Shown: in pieces, positions 26,218 to 35,202 of the stretch | Layout of the letters: each line of letters begins with the position of its first letter | Position numbering within the stretch: position 1 is the first letter of the stretch | DNA from: CAZCTO01 sp964501725 | Lineage (GTDB): Bacteria > Bacillota > Clostridia > Saccharofermentanales > Saccharofermentanaceae | Length of the DNA: 64,000 nucleotides | Direction of reading: 5' to 3' | Assembly (NCBI GenBank): GCA_964501725.1 | Contig: CAZCTO010000006.1 | Span: 31,200 to 95,199, forward strand | Program-made: the position numbers and the translations under genes | The notes under the pieces: generated by a model | The model's input: only the letters and a program-made list of their open reading frames with translations | Database searches by the model: none | What the model was told of the DNA's origin: nothing

Positions 26218-28532
26218 AAGAAAACGGATTATTCGTGTTTGATCAAGATCATGCGTCTGACGGGAAGATAGAACCCCAAAAACCAATCGCGATCATTTTT
26301 TCAATATTAGGTAATCGATTTGCACTGCTTTCTGTGACATTTATTGCACTTGGTATTGCAATTCTTTTCATGACCGTTGCTTTGCAATTCTCCGGAGCAA
26401 CGAAAATGAATGCGTCACCCAGCACGGGTGTGCCCCGCCAATACACAGTCAGCTCCCCCAGAGGCGATATAATCGACGGAAACGGCATTGTTCTTGCATC
26501 TTCGGAAGAAGTAAACACATTTTTGCTTGCCAATTCAAAAATGGAGGAACAGGCGCTTAATAAAATGTTGCTTGAATTGTCCTATATGTTTGATCAATAC
26601 AACGCAACATCCGTATCCGGGTTAACGGAGTATTTTTCAATTGAACCTTATGCTTTTCTTAAGTCAGACGAGCAAATTGCTATATGGCAGACCAGCAAAA
26701 ACCTTTTCGACTTAAATGAGCCTGCGGAAAATATTGTGGTCACATATAATGATAAATACGTTAAAAGTGATCCGCAGGTTTTTTTCCTTTACCTTAGATA
26801 CAAGTTCAATATCGACGGAAACTATACTGTGGATGAAGCTTTTCGTATAATCAAGTTTCGTTATCAGATCTTTGCGGACAACTGGGCTTTTCAAACCGGA
26901 ACACCGGTGAAAATCGCAACTGACGTTCCCGAGGAGCTTGTTAGTCTTGTATTAGAACAGAATTTTAAATACCAAGGGATCATTGCTGCAGAAGATTACA
27001 GGCGTACGTATTCACCTCTGGCGAAATATTCTTCTCATGTTGTCGGATATGTCGGAAATATTTCCCAAGAGAGATTGGCTGAACTGAAAGATTTGGGATA
27101 CAACATCTCCGATATCATAGGTCAAGCGGGAATCGAAGCTCAGATGGAAAGATACCTGCACGGTCAAATCGGAAAAAAAGCCTACAATATTTGGACGAAA
27201 GATCAAAGCGAAGGTGCTTTTTACTCGGAAGATATGGGTATTGATCCGATACCCGGAGCGGATGTTTATCTCACGATCGACTCCAACATTCAGCAGGTTG
27301 GAAAAGATGCAATCAAGCAGTACATCGAAGATGCAAAAAACGATCCCAAAAAGAAGCCGGGCTACAAGACGGCTTCCGCAGGTGCATTCGTCGTTATGAA
27401 AGTCGATAACGGTGAAGTCATCGGTATGGGTTCATTTCCTGACTTTGATCCGAACGATTTTATTTTAGCCATGGAAGGAGACGCACAGGCCAAAGAACAA
27501 CTTGAGTATTACCTTGGAGTAGGAGAATATTTGGAGTCCGGTATAACTGAAAACGATTTACCTCTCTGGAATCGTGCGATTATGTCGCCCTACACTCCCG
27601 GATCTACGTTTAAGTTGGTCACAGCTTTAGCGGCTCTTGAAAACGGAATAATTACGCCCAAATCCAGTGTGTATGAATGCGAGAGTCCGGTATATATCGG
27701 AGAATGGCTTTTCAAATGTCTTGAACGCCCCAACGGAGGGCATGGTAATTTGACGCTCAAATCTGCACTGGCAACATCCTGCAATATATATTTTCAAAAG
27801 CTTGGATATGATACCGGAATCGATAAGCTGGATGCGATGGGAAAACTGCTCGGTTTGGGTGAAATGACAGGGATAGATTTACCGGGAGAAGAAGCGGGGG
27901 TTCGGGCGAGTAAACAGACGAAGCGTCTTCTCCATGAATCCGAATTTGATAAAATATGGATGCCTGCCGATACAGCTCAAACTGCTATCGGTCAATTTGA
28001 TAATAATTTTACAATCTTGCAGCTCGCAAGATATACTGCTGCCATTGCAACTAATAAGCTTGTAACCCCGCATGTCATACGTGAGGTAGTTGCTGAAGAC
28101 GGAACAGTCATTTATTCCGGATCGACAGACGTGATCCAACTTGATTTTTCCGAAGAAAACCTTGAAGTCATACGTTCAGGGATGCGTGCAGTTGCCAATG
28201 TTAAGGATTTGAAAGGGAATTGGCAAGGTACTGCATACAATTATTTCAAAGATTTTGAAATTAATGGCAAACCTAATCAAGTCGCATGCAAAACAGGAAC
28301 GGCTGAAACAGGCAGAGAAGATGCAAAACATGAGTATTCAAACGGGTTGTTCATTTGCTATGCGCCGGCCGATGATCCGGAAATTGTCATCGCGCTGGTG
28401 GTCGAAAAAGGCGAGTGGGGATCTTCTACAGCCGTAATCGCGAAGAAAATACTTGAAGCCTATTTTGAGGATTCCGGTGACAAAAAGATCAAAATCGACA
28501 ACCCGATAATCGGAGATGAGCTTATTACGTAA
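26202..28532 (+). CDS. Class B penicillin-binding protein (PBP2 family transpeptidase)
   Basis: Peptidoglycan cross-linking enzyme of the elongasome type. Short cytoplasmic tail, one membrane anchor (about 38-60), PBP dimer domain (about 85-330), then the transpeptidase with the serine motif STFK (S468), SCN (near 526) and KTG (K697). 776 residues. Position directly after mreD identifies it as the PBP2/MrdA-like partner; the matching SEDS protein RodA is not in this window. Confidence 0.92.
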   Translation: MANRVEENGLFVFDQDHASDGKIEPQKPIAIIFSILGNRFALLSVTFIALGIAILFMTVALQFSGATKMNASPSTGVPRQYTVSSPRGDIIDGNGIVLASSEEVNTFLLANSKMEEQALNKMLLELSYMFDQYNATSVSGLTEYFSIEPYAFLKSDEQIAIWQTSKNLFDLNEPAENIVVTYNDKYVKSDPQVFFLYLRYKFNIDGNYTVDEAFRIIKFRYQIFADNWAFQTGTPVKIATDVPEELVSLVLEQNFKYQGIIAAEDYRRTYSPLAKYSSHVVGYVGNISQERLAELKDLGYNISDIIGQAGIEAQMERYLHGQIGKKAYNIWTKDQSEGAFYSEDMGIDPIPGADVYLTIDSNIQQVGKDAIKQYIEDAKNDPKKKPGYKTASAGAFVVMKVDNGEVIGMGSFPDFDPNDFILAMEGDAQAKEQLEYYLGVGEYLESGITENDLPLWNRAIMSPYTPGSTFKLVTALAALENGIITPKSSVYECESPVYIGEWLFKCLERPNGGHGNLTLKSALATSCNIYFQKLGYDTGIDKLDAMGKLLGLGEMTGIDLPGEEAGVRASKQTKRLLHESEFDKIWMPADTAQTAIGQFDNNFTILQLARYTAAIATNKLVTPHVIREVVAEDGTVIYSGSTDVIQLDFSEENLEVIRSGMRAVANVKDLKGNWQGTAYNYFKDFEINGKPNQVACKTGTAETGREDAKHEYSNGLFICYAPADDPEIVIALVVEKGEWGSSTAVIAKKILEAYFEDSGDKKIKIDNPIIGDELIT

Positions 28533-28589
28533 GAAACTATAGTGCAACTTTCTGCATCAATTAATCCAGTGTAACGACTTATAATTTTG

Positions 28590-28618
28590 TTGAAGTTTTG
28601 TCTTTTAGTTTGTACAAT
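28590..28618 (+). promoter_or_regulatory. Sigma-A promoter of the MgsA-like gene
   Basis: TTGAAG (28590-28595) and TACAAT (28613-28618) are 17 bp apart, about 34 bp before the start codon. It separates this gene from the mre unit. Confidence 0.7.
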
Positions 28619-28651
28619 GTTCTTGTGAAATAGTCTGAAGGAGGGCTAAAA

Positions 28652-29044
28652 ATGAATATTGTCCTCATGGCTGACAGCCGTAAAAACGAACTCCTCGTAA
28701 ATTTCTGTATTGCATACCGTCAGTTGCTATTAAAACATTCACTCTTTTCCTTTCTCAATACGTCGGCCTTGCTGGCATCATCTGCGGAACTGAGCGTAGT
28801 TGGTATTTCAACAGATTATTCAGGTGGTTTCGAACAACTGGCTTCACGAGCGATGTTTAATGAAATTGATTCCGTTATATATTTACGTGATACCCAGTCT
28901 TCAGGATATGACGATTCAAATCCGTTGCTTAAAGCATGTGATTATAACAGTATTCCATATGCGACAAACCTGGCCAGCGCCGAAATCTTGATCCTTGCAA
29001 TTGACAGAGGCGATCTGGATTGGCGCGATCTGGTCCGCGAGTAA
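28652..29044 (+). CDS. Methylglyoxal-synthase-like protein lacking the catalytic residues
   Basis: 130 residues that align without gaps over most of their length to MgsA, for example KHSLF, FNEIDSVIYLRD, IPYATNLASAEIL and RGDLDWR. MgsA normally converts dihydroxyacetone phosphate to methylglyoxal. Here the catalytic Asp of GGD (D71 in E. coli) is Phe60 (SGGFEQ), the phosphate loop GTTG is LNTS at 35-38, and the HxPD segment holding H98 and D101 reads YDDSN. The fold should persist but the reaction should not. It is an intact frame with its own promoter and ribosome site, so it is probably a pseudoenzyme rather than a decaying gene. It keeps the genomic place after mre genes that mgsA has in many Clostridia. 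Confidence 0.75.
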   Translation: MNIVLMADSRKNELLVNFCIAYRQLLLKHSLFSFLNTSALLASSAELSVVGISTDYSGGFEQLASRAMFNEIDSVIYLRDTQSSGYDDSNPLLKACDYNSIPYATNLASAEILILAIDRGDLDWRDLVRE

Positions 29045-29161
29045 ATATTTATCGTGGAACAACACGAGATGCGTGTTTGCATTAATTGTTTGTAATCCGC
29101 TTAGTTGTATTCCGGTAATAATGTTATAATTCTTTCTTGAGATATCTATCAAGGGGGATCT

Positions 29162-29830
29162 ATGGAAATACGCAGCTATCCATTTGGACCCATGCAAGCT
29201 AATTTGTATGTTGTTATTATTGAGAAGGATGCTTTTATTATTGATCCATGTGTTCCTTATGAGTCATTGGACATAGAGGATTACAAAGTCCGGGGAGTAT
29301 TTTGCACGCATGCCCATTATGATCATATTCTTGAGGCAGATAATATTATCGCAAATACCGGCAGCAGTCTTTTAGCATATTCCACTGAAATACCGGCATT
29401 TCAACATTCCCGTATGAACGGATCGTCTTACTTTGGCAAGGAAGTTAAAGTGAACTCTCCGGTGTGTGCTCTTAACGATGGGGATATACTAACATCGCTC
29501 GATTTCGAAATGACTGCAAAGGAATTATTTGCGATTCGGATTATTCATACTCCGGGACACACCTCCGGATCCATTTGTATTTTATTCGAATTCATGGACA
29601 ACAATGGTCCTCGGAAACATCTGTTTTCGGGGGATACTGTTTTTGCAGGGACGATTGGCAGAACAGATCTCGGCGGAAGTTTGAAAGATATGAGAAATTC
29701 GATATCAAAGATTGCAACACTGTCTAATGATGTAATTATATATCCGGGTCACGGAGATATGACCACTGTTGAACAGGAGAAACGCTCCAACCCGTACTTT
29801 ACAGCCACTTTTTACAATGATATCATTTAG
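29162..29830 (+). CDS. Metallo-beta-lactamase-fold hydrolase (glyoxalase II-like)
   Basis: Cytoplasmic zinc hydrolase of the YqgX/GloB-like group. Metal motif HAHYDH at 50-55, then HTPGHTSGS, FSGDTVF and the final YPGHG, all in family order; 222 residues. A TATAAT at 29125-29130 gives a probable promoter, and AAGGGGG lies before the ATG. Substrate is unknown: thioesters such as lactoylglutathione or bacillithiol analogues are possible. It is 25 bp ahead of pheS. Its nearness to the MgsA-like gene is suggestive but that partner seems inactive. Confidence 0.85.
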   Translation: MEIRSYPFGPMQANLYVVIIEKDAFIIDPCVPYESLDIEDYKVRGVFCTHAHYDHILEADNIIANTGSSLLAYSTEIPAFQHSRMNGSSYFGKEVKVNSPVCALNDGDILTSLDFEMTAKELFAIRIIHTPGHTSGSICILFEFMDNNGPRKHLFSGDTVFAGTIGRTDLGGSLKDMRNSISKIATLSNDVIIYPGHGDMTTVEQEKRSNPYFTATFYNDII

Positions 29831-29855
29831 GCATTGTCAAAAGGGAGGGTAACAA

Positions 29856-30887
29856 ATGCTCGATCTCAAGGAGTCAATTTCGGCTATCCATAAAGCTTTT
29901 ACGGAGCAACTCAGCCTTGTTAACAGTTCTTCCGAAGCGGAGAACCTCAGAGTTCGCTTTCTTGGAAAGAAAGGTGAACTCACAGCCGTTCTGAGGGGAA
30001 TGAGTTCGTTGACGCCGGAAGAGCGCCCTGTAATCGGTCAAATGGCTAATGACGTTCGGGGAGAGATGGAAAGCGCACTATCCGAGTCTCTCCGCACGAT
30101 TTTTGATAAAGAGAAGACGGAACAATTGAATGAACAGAAAATTGACATTACAATGCCCGCGGTCTTCAACGAAGTAGGTTCCAGACATCCTTTATATAAG
30201 GTTATTGATGAGATATGTGGAATATTTCTCGGCCTCGGATACACAATTGCCGAAGGCCCTGAAATTGAATACGACGAATATGCGTTTGAGCGGTTGAGGC
30301 TTCCAAAGGGTCATCCTGCAAGAGACACGCAAGACACATTTTATATTTCGGACAATATTTTGCTCAGACCGCAGACTTCCCCGGTTCAAGTACGAGTTAT
30401 GGAAAACTCGCAGCCGCCCATTAAGATAGTATGTCCCGGGAAAGTTTACCGTGCCGACACTTTAGACAGCACACATTCGCCGATTTTTCATCAGATCGAG
30501 GGACTAGTCGTTGACTACAAAGTCACGATGGGCGATTTGATCGGATCGCTTCAGCTTTTTTGCAAAAAGCTTTTTGGCGAGGATACTCGAATCCGGCTTA
30601 GACCACACCACTTTCCTTTTACTGAACCTTCATGCGAGGTTGACATATCTTGTTGGGGCTGCGGCGGAAAAGGCTGTAGAATTTGCAAGTCAGAAGGCTG
30701 GATAGAGGTCCTTGGCGCAGGCATGGTTCACCCTGAAGTAATTGCGGGATGCGGAATCGATCCTGAGATATATAGCGGATTTGCTTTTGGAATCGGAGTG
30801 GAAAGAACCGCGATGGGTCGATTCGGAATTGATGATATCCGTCTTCTCTATGAAAACGACGTGCGTTTTTTGCGCCAGTTCAGATAA
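29856..30887 (+). CDS. pheS: Phenylalanine-tRNA ligase alpha subunit
   Basis: Catalytic class II subunit of the alpha2-beta2 enzyme. N-terminal coiled coil (about 1-85), then motif 2 region TSPVQVRVME...VYRADTLDSTHSPIFHQIEG and motif 3 GFAFGIGVERTAM. 343 residues, normal. Contains an extra CWGCGGKGCRIC segment (four cysteines) seen in many Firmicutes PheS. No T-box leader precedes it; the gap to the MBL gene is only 25 bp. Confidence 0.97.
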   Translation: MLDLKESISAIHKAFTEQLSLVNSSSEAENLRVRFLGKKGELTAVLRGMSSLTPEERPVIGQMANDVRGEMESALSESLRTIFDKEKTEQLNEQKIDITMPAVFNEVGSRHPLYKVIDEICGIFLGLGYTIAEGPEIEYDEYAFERLRLPKGHPARDTQDTFYISDNILLRPQTSPVQVRVMENSQPPIKIVCPGKVYRADTLDSTHSPIFHQIEGLVVDYKVTMGDLIGSLQLFCKKLFGEDTRIRLRPHHFPFTEPSCEVDISCWGCGGKGCRICKSEGWIEVLGAGMVHPEVIAGCGIDPEIYSGFAFGIGVERTAMGRFGIDDIRLLYENDVRFLRQFR

Positions 30888-30922
30888 AGCAATCACAATC
30901 AGTTGAATTCGGAGGAAACTTC

Positions 30923-33337
30923 ATGAAAGCACCACTTGAGTGGATTAATGAAATGACGAATATAGATGTTACTGCACATGAATTTGCGGATCGGATGACT
31001 TTGTCGGGTTCAAAAGTCGAGAGTATCCTTGATCTTGGACAAGGATTACATAATGTAGTTGTCGGTGAAGTTCTGTCGGTAATAAATCATCCGGACTCGG
31101 ATCATTTGCATATTTGCTCCGTAAATACCGGAAGTGAAGAGTTGCAGATTGTTTGCGGTGCACCTAACGTTATGGCGGGTATGAAGTGTCCGGTTGCGAA
31201 GATTGGTGCAGTTCTTCCCGGTGGTTTTGAGATAAAGAAAGCAAAACTTCGCGGCATCGAGAGTTTTGGTATGTGTTGTTCCGCACAGGAGCTTGGCCTG
31301 GATCCCAAGGATTATGAAGGAGCAACTGAAGACGGACTCTGGAGACTGCCGGACGATGCCGTTACGGGCGTAAATTTCAGCAAGTATTTGGGGTTGGACG
31401 CGGCGGTTATTGATTTTGAGATAACTTCCAATCGTGCGGACTGTTTTTCCATCGAAGGTCTTGCTCGTGAAGCCGCTGTTACATTCAGAAAATCTTTTAA
31501 GAAAGTTACCCCATCCGTTGTTGAGAACGGCGACCTTGATGTTTCAGAAATTGCGAGGATCGACATTGAATCGCCGGATCTCTGTTATAGATATTGTTCG
31601 CGCATTGTCGAGAATGTCGTTATTGCCCCTTCACCTCAATGGATGCAAAACAGATTGAGAGCCGCCGGTGTCCGTCCCATAAACAATATTGTTGACATAA
31701 CAAATTATGTCTGTATTGAACTGGGTCAACCGATGCACGCATTTGATCTTGAGTACCTTTCAAACCATCATATTATCGTTCGTACAGCCAAGCAAAATGA
31801 GACAACCATTACTTTGGACGGGATAGAAAGACAGCTTGATCCATCTATGCTTGTTATTGCTGACAAAGAAAAGGTATGTGCTATAGCGGGAGTGATGGGA
31901 AGCGAAAATTCAGAGGTTAAGGCAAATACGCGTTCGATATTATTTGAATCGGCAACGTTTCACCCGATATCAGTTCGGAAGACAGCCATGAAAAATGGTT
32001 TGCGAACAGAAGCTTCACTTCGTTATGAAAAAGGCCTTGATCCGGAAAATGCTCTTCGTTCGTTGGATCGGGCTTGCGAACTGGTGAATTCTCTTAGATG
32101 CGGGCAAGTCAGTAAAGGCATCATTGATGTTTACCCGACAAAACTGCCAACAAACCAAATCGTTTTTGAGCCGGAGAAGATTAACGGGCTTCTGGGAACG
32201 GATATTTCTGTTGATTTTATGAATGAAACGCTGGTCTCGCTCGGTGGTACTTTTTCTGAAAAAGATGGAAAACAACTTTTCACAGCACCGACATTTCGTC
32301 AGGATCTAAAGTGTATGGCAGATCTTGCCGAAGAAGTAGCACGCTTTTTCGATTACAATAATATAAGTCCTACATTATTATCAGGCAAGCAGACAACCCT
32401 TGGCGGAAGAAATCGTGAGCAAACAATAATCGAAAAGGCGAAAGATGCTCTTGTATCTCAAGGGCTTTTTGAGGCGATTACTTATTCTTTCGAGAGCCCG
32501 AAGGAATTGGATAGACTATTGCTTCCGGTTGATGATCCTCTTCGTAATCAAGTGATCATTGCCAATCCTATCGGAGAAGATTTTTCGGTAATGCGTACGT
32601 CAATGGTTCCGTCAATGCTAAGAATTGCCGGAAGGAATGCCAGCCGATCTGTCACTTCAGCAGGTATTTTTGAAATAGCATATGTATATCGTCCGGGTAA
32701 TGATTTATTGGTTTTGCCCGATGAGCAAAAAACATTATCTGTTGTTCTGTTTGATTTGAATGAGGATTACGCCTCTGCGGGACTTTTCTTTAGAATGAAG
32801 GGCATTCTTTCGTCAATGCTCGACCTTTTGGGAATAAAGGATTATGATTTCCGGGACGTAAAAGGGATTTCATATGTCCATCCCGGCCGCGCTGCGGATA
32901 TTATTATTTCCGGTAAAAGTTGCGGACATTTCGGATATATTCATCCGGATGTGGCTGCCAATTTTGATGCGCCGGATTCGTCCGTCATTCTTGTGCTTCA
33001 AACAGATCATTTGATCACGGCTGCTACTGAGCGACGATTATATACTGCATTGCCCAAATATCCCGGGATCTCCAGAGACTTGGCCCTTACCGTGAAAAAA
33101 GATATTTCGGTCGGAAGCATTGAGAAGTTAATTACAAAATACGGCGGTGAATATCTTGAATCGTGCAAACTATTTGATGTGTATCAGGGACAGCAAATTG
33201 ATATCAGCATGAAGTCCGTGGCTTTCAGCCTGTTTTTCAGGTCTCAGGAAAGGACTCTGCATGAATCGGACATTAAAGATGCACTTTCCGAAATAGTATG
33301 CCATTTGAATGATGACATTGGCGCAAAACTAAGATAG
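30923..33337 (+). CDS. pheT: Phenylalanine-tRNA ligase beta subunit
   Basis: Structural and editing subunit. Domains in order: N-terminal B1 and the EMAP/tRBD-like OB fold (about 40-150), B3/B4 editing region (about 200-400), B5, the inactive synthetase-like B6-B7, and the C-terminal anticodon-binding FDX-ACB domain ending SLFFRSQERTL. 804 residues, normal. Co-transcribed with pheS (35 bp apart). Confidence 0.97.
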   Translation: MKAPLEWINEMTNIDVTAHEFADRMTLSGSKVESILDLGQGLHNVVVGEVLSVINHPDSDHLHICSVNTGSEELQIVCGAPNVMAGMKCPVAKIGAVLPGGFEIKKAKLRGIESFGMCCSAQELGLDPKDYEGATEDGLWRLPDDAVTGVNFSKYLGLDAAVIDFEITSNRADCFSIEGLAREAAVTFRKSFKKVTPSVVENGDLDVSEIARIDIESPDLCYRYCSRIVENVVIAPSPQWMQNRLRAAGVRPINNIVDITNYVCIELGQPMHAFDLEYLSNHHIIVRTAKQNETTITLDGIERQLDPSMLVIADKEKVCAIAGVMGSENSEVKANTRSILFESATFHPISVRKTAMKNGLRTEASLRYEKGLDPENALRSLDRACELVNSLRCGQVSKGIIDVYPTKLPTNQIVFEPEKINGLLGTDISVDFMNETLVSLGGTFSEKDGKQLFTAPTFRQDLKCMADLAEEVARFFDYNNISPTLLSGKQTTLGGRNREQTIIEKAKDALVSQGLFEAITYSFESPKELDRLLLPVDDPLRNQVIIANPIGEDFSVMRTSMVPSMLRIAGRNASRSVTSAGIFEIAYVYRPGNDLLVLPDEQKTLSVVLFDLNEDYASAGLFFRMKGILSSMLDLLGIKDYDFRDVKGISYVHPGRAADIIISGKSCGHFGYIHPDVAANFDAPDSSVILVLQTDHLITAATERRLYTALPKYPGISRDLALTVKKDISVGSIEKLITKYGGEYLESCKLFDVYQGQQIDISMKSVAFSLFFRSQERTLHESDIKDALSEIVCHLNDDIGAKLR

Positions 33338-33390
33338 TGTGATAATTGTCGTCCAAGGATTTCATTGTCGAATATGAGCCAAAAAGAATA

Positions 33391-33428
33391 AATCACCTCC
33401 TGTTACTCTATCAGCAGGAGGTGATTTT
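33391..33428 (+). promoter_or_regulatory. Perfect hairpin that buries the ribosome site of the next gene
   Basis: AATCACCTCCTG (33391-33402) pairs over 12 bp with CAGGAGGTGATT (33415-33426) across a 12-base loop. The 3' arm is the AGGAGGTGA ribosome site of the gene starting at 33429, and the 5' arm copies the anti-Shine-Dalgarno end of 16S rRNA. With TTTT after the stem it could also serve as a terminator for pheT; both uses may apply. Confidence 0.6.
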
Positions 33429-33731
33429 ATGTCTCATACACTTCAAACTGCAATTGCTTTCCCGGTCGCATTAGGATCTGTGGCGCTGTTGATAACGATT
33501 GGCCCAATATTGTATTCGGAAGCGAATCGTTCCGCGAGAATACATTATAACTATTTGGAAGAACAGAAAGAGAATGTGCTCATTTATACGCAAGATAAAA
33601 TATCATGTGACGATCGATCTGTAAATGTCGCACTTACTTCTCCGGAAAGAATGCATCATCTCGTACGAGCCGCATCAGACACCTTAACGCTGATTGGAAA
33701 GGGGGTGGCTCTTTTTGAAAAAGTCAGCTAA
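33429..33731 (+). CDS. Small membrane-anchored protein of the TadE-like cluster
   Basis: 100 residues: one hydrophobic helix at about 8-28 and a mainly extracytoplasmic polar remainder with a single cysteine (C59). No family recognised. Its last 17 bp overlap the next gene, which implies coupled translation. The very strong ribosome site is inside a perfect stem. Its short N-terminal hydrophobic layout resembles small Tad/Flp-associated proteins, but there is no visible prepilin cleavage motif (G/A followed by xxxxE/Y). Confidence 0.6.
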   Translation: MSHTLQTAIAFPVALGSVALLITIGPILYSEANRSARIHYNYLEEQKENVLIYTQDKISCDDRSVNVALTSPERMHHLVRAASDTLTLIGKGVALFEKVS

Positions 33732-35202
33732 GAAAAGTGGGGCATTTGACGGACATAGCTTTCCCATCAACATAATGAAGGAAAGGAAGAATTATTTGGA
33801 AAGAAACAAGCGGGGAGGGACATTGATCTTTCTATGTATAATAATGTCCGCGCTTATTCTATCCCAGAGTGTTCTGCTTGAAGGTGCGATTACTCGGGAA
33901 TCAGAGTCAGAAATGCGGCGCTGCATTCAGCTTCAGACAGAGCAGATTCTGAGCGGATATAATGAAAATATGCTCAAATACTATGGTATTTACGTCATTG
34001 ATCCGACAACAATTAATCGAAATATATTTGATGAATGCTGTCGCAATTCAGCATATGAAGACATTAACCTTGAACCCTATTGTGAATTAACTCCGGAATT
34101 AATAGGCCTTGGTATCACAGATTATATGAAACCCAGATTTCCGACGATCGTAGGCTATCAACTTTTTGAAAAAATTAAGACAGCCTTGCAATCTATCAAC
34201 AATTCCTCTTCATATAATGTCGGAAAGAAAGATCAAGATGGGAAATGGACCGGCTATATTAAAGATTTTATGGCGTCTTCTGAGAAGTGGACCTCGGTTC
34301 TCGAGAATGTTGAAAATTTCGTTGATATTATCGATTTTACAGGGAAACTGAATGATCTGAAAAATTTCGTTAAGGATTTGCGCTATGTAATCGAGAATAC
34401 AGCAACACAGAAGTTGCAAAGTAATGAATCAAGCTTATTCACGATAGATATTTTTGATCCGGATAGTATTACTAAACTTCTTGAAATTGTTTCAGAGCAG
34501 ATGAATGCAGATACGTCTTCGCTTGCAGAATATTTTTATTTGAATCAATATTCAGTAAGTTTTTTTGATTCAACAGTTAAAAAATGCTCGATTAACGGAA
34601 AGAAAGTCGAAGAGAGTAACATTTATGGAATCCCGTTTTCAGAGATTCACGGGTCCAATCGACCGGACATTGAGTATCTTCTTACTGGTTGTGAAGATGA
34701 AAATACTGCGCTTTTCTATGCAAAAACGTGCGTTTTTGCATCACGCGCTGTTCTCAACCTAGGTTCGTTTCTTTTGGACAGTGAGAAGCAAAAGCAAGCA
34801 CTCGGAATCGCCGAAATAATATCAACAGCAATATCTATCATTTCGGTTGGTACAGTATATGTTGATCCGCAAGTTGTCAAATATGTGATTCTGCTGACTT
34901 GGTCAATTGCGCAAGCTTTTCAAGATGTCGGTAAACTTATTGACGGAGAACAAATCACGCTGATTGATAACAGCAAAATAGAATCAAATGAGAAAGTGAA
35001 ATCCATTTTGTCAACTAAATATCGCGACTATATTGGATTTTTCCTTCTGTTTGTTGACAAGGATAAAATACTGTCAAGAATCAATACTGTTTTAGAGAAG
35101 GAAAGTGGAGAGAAGCCATATGTAGGAATATCTATGACCGTTATAAGTGAAGGAAAGACTTACGCTCTGAGGGATACATATGATGTTTACAAAATTGTGT
35201 AA
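33715..35202 (+). CDS. DUF5702/TadG-like anchored extracellular protein
   Basis: 495 residues from a TTG with GGGGGTGG 6 bases upstream; the first ATG (33775) has no site. After a basic leader, KRGGTLIFLCIIMSALILSQSVLLEGA forms a membrane segment (about 36-58), followed by an extracellular body starting with SEMRRCIQLQTEQILSGYNENMLKYYGIYVID. This pattern matches DUF5702-type proteins of Clostridia, which sit with TadE-like proteins near tight-adherence pilus genes. Two more hydrophobic stretches occur near 360-400. Shares 23 bp with the next gene. The Tad ATPase and inner-membrane genes are not in the window. Confidence 0.6.
   Translation: MKKSAKKSGAFDGHSFPINIMKERKNYLERNKRGGTLIFLCIIMSALILSQSVLLEGAITRESESEMRRCIQLQTEQILSGYNENMLKYYGIYVIDPTTINRNIFDECCRNSAYEDINLEPYCELTPELIGLGITDYMKPRFPTIVGYQLFEKIKTALQSINNSSSYNVGKKDQDGKWTGYIKDFMASSEKWTSVLENVENFVDIIDFTGKLNDLKNFVKDLRYVIENTATQKLQSNESSLFTIDIFDPDSITKLLEIVSEQMNADTSSLAEYFYLNQYSVSFFDSTVKKCSINGKKVEESNIYGIPFSEIHGSNRPDIEYLLTGCEDENTALFYAKTCVFASRAVLNLGSFLLDSEKQKQALGIAEIISTAISIISVGTVYVDPQVVKYVILLTWSIAQAFQDVGKLIDGEQITLIDNSKIESNEKVKSILSTKYRDYIGFFLLFVDKDKILSRINTVLEKESGEKPYVGISMTVISEGKTYALRDTYDVYKIV

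Noticed and set aside
29831..29855. T-box leader for pheS-pheT
   Set aside because: Only 25 bp separate pheS from the preceding gene, too short for a T-box.
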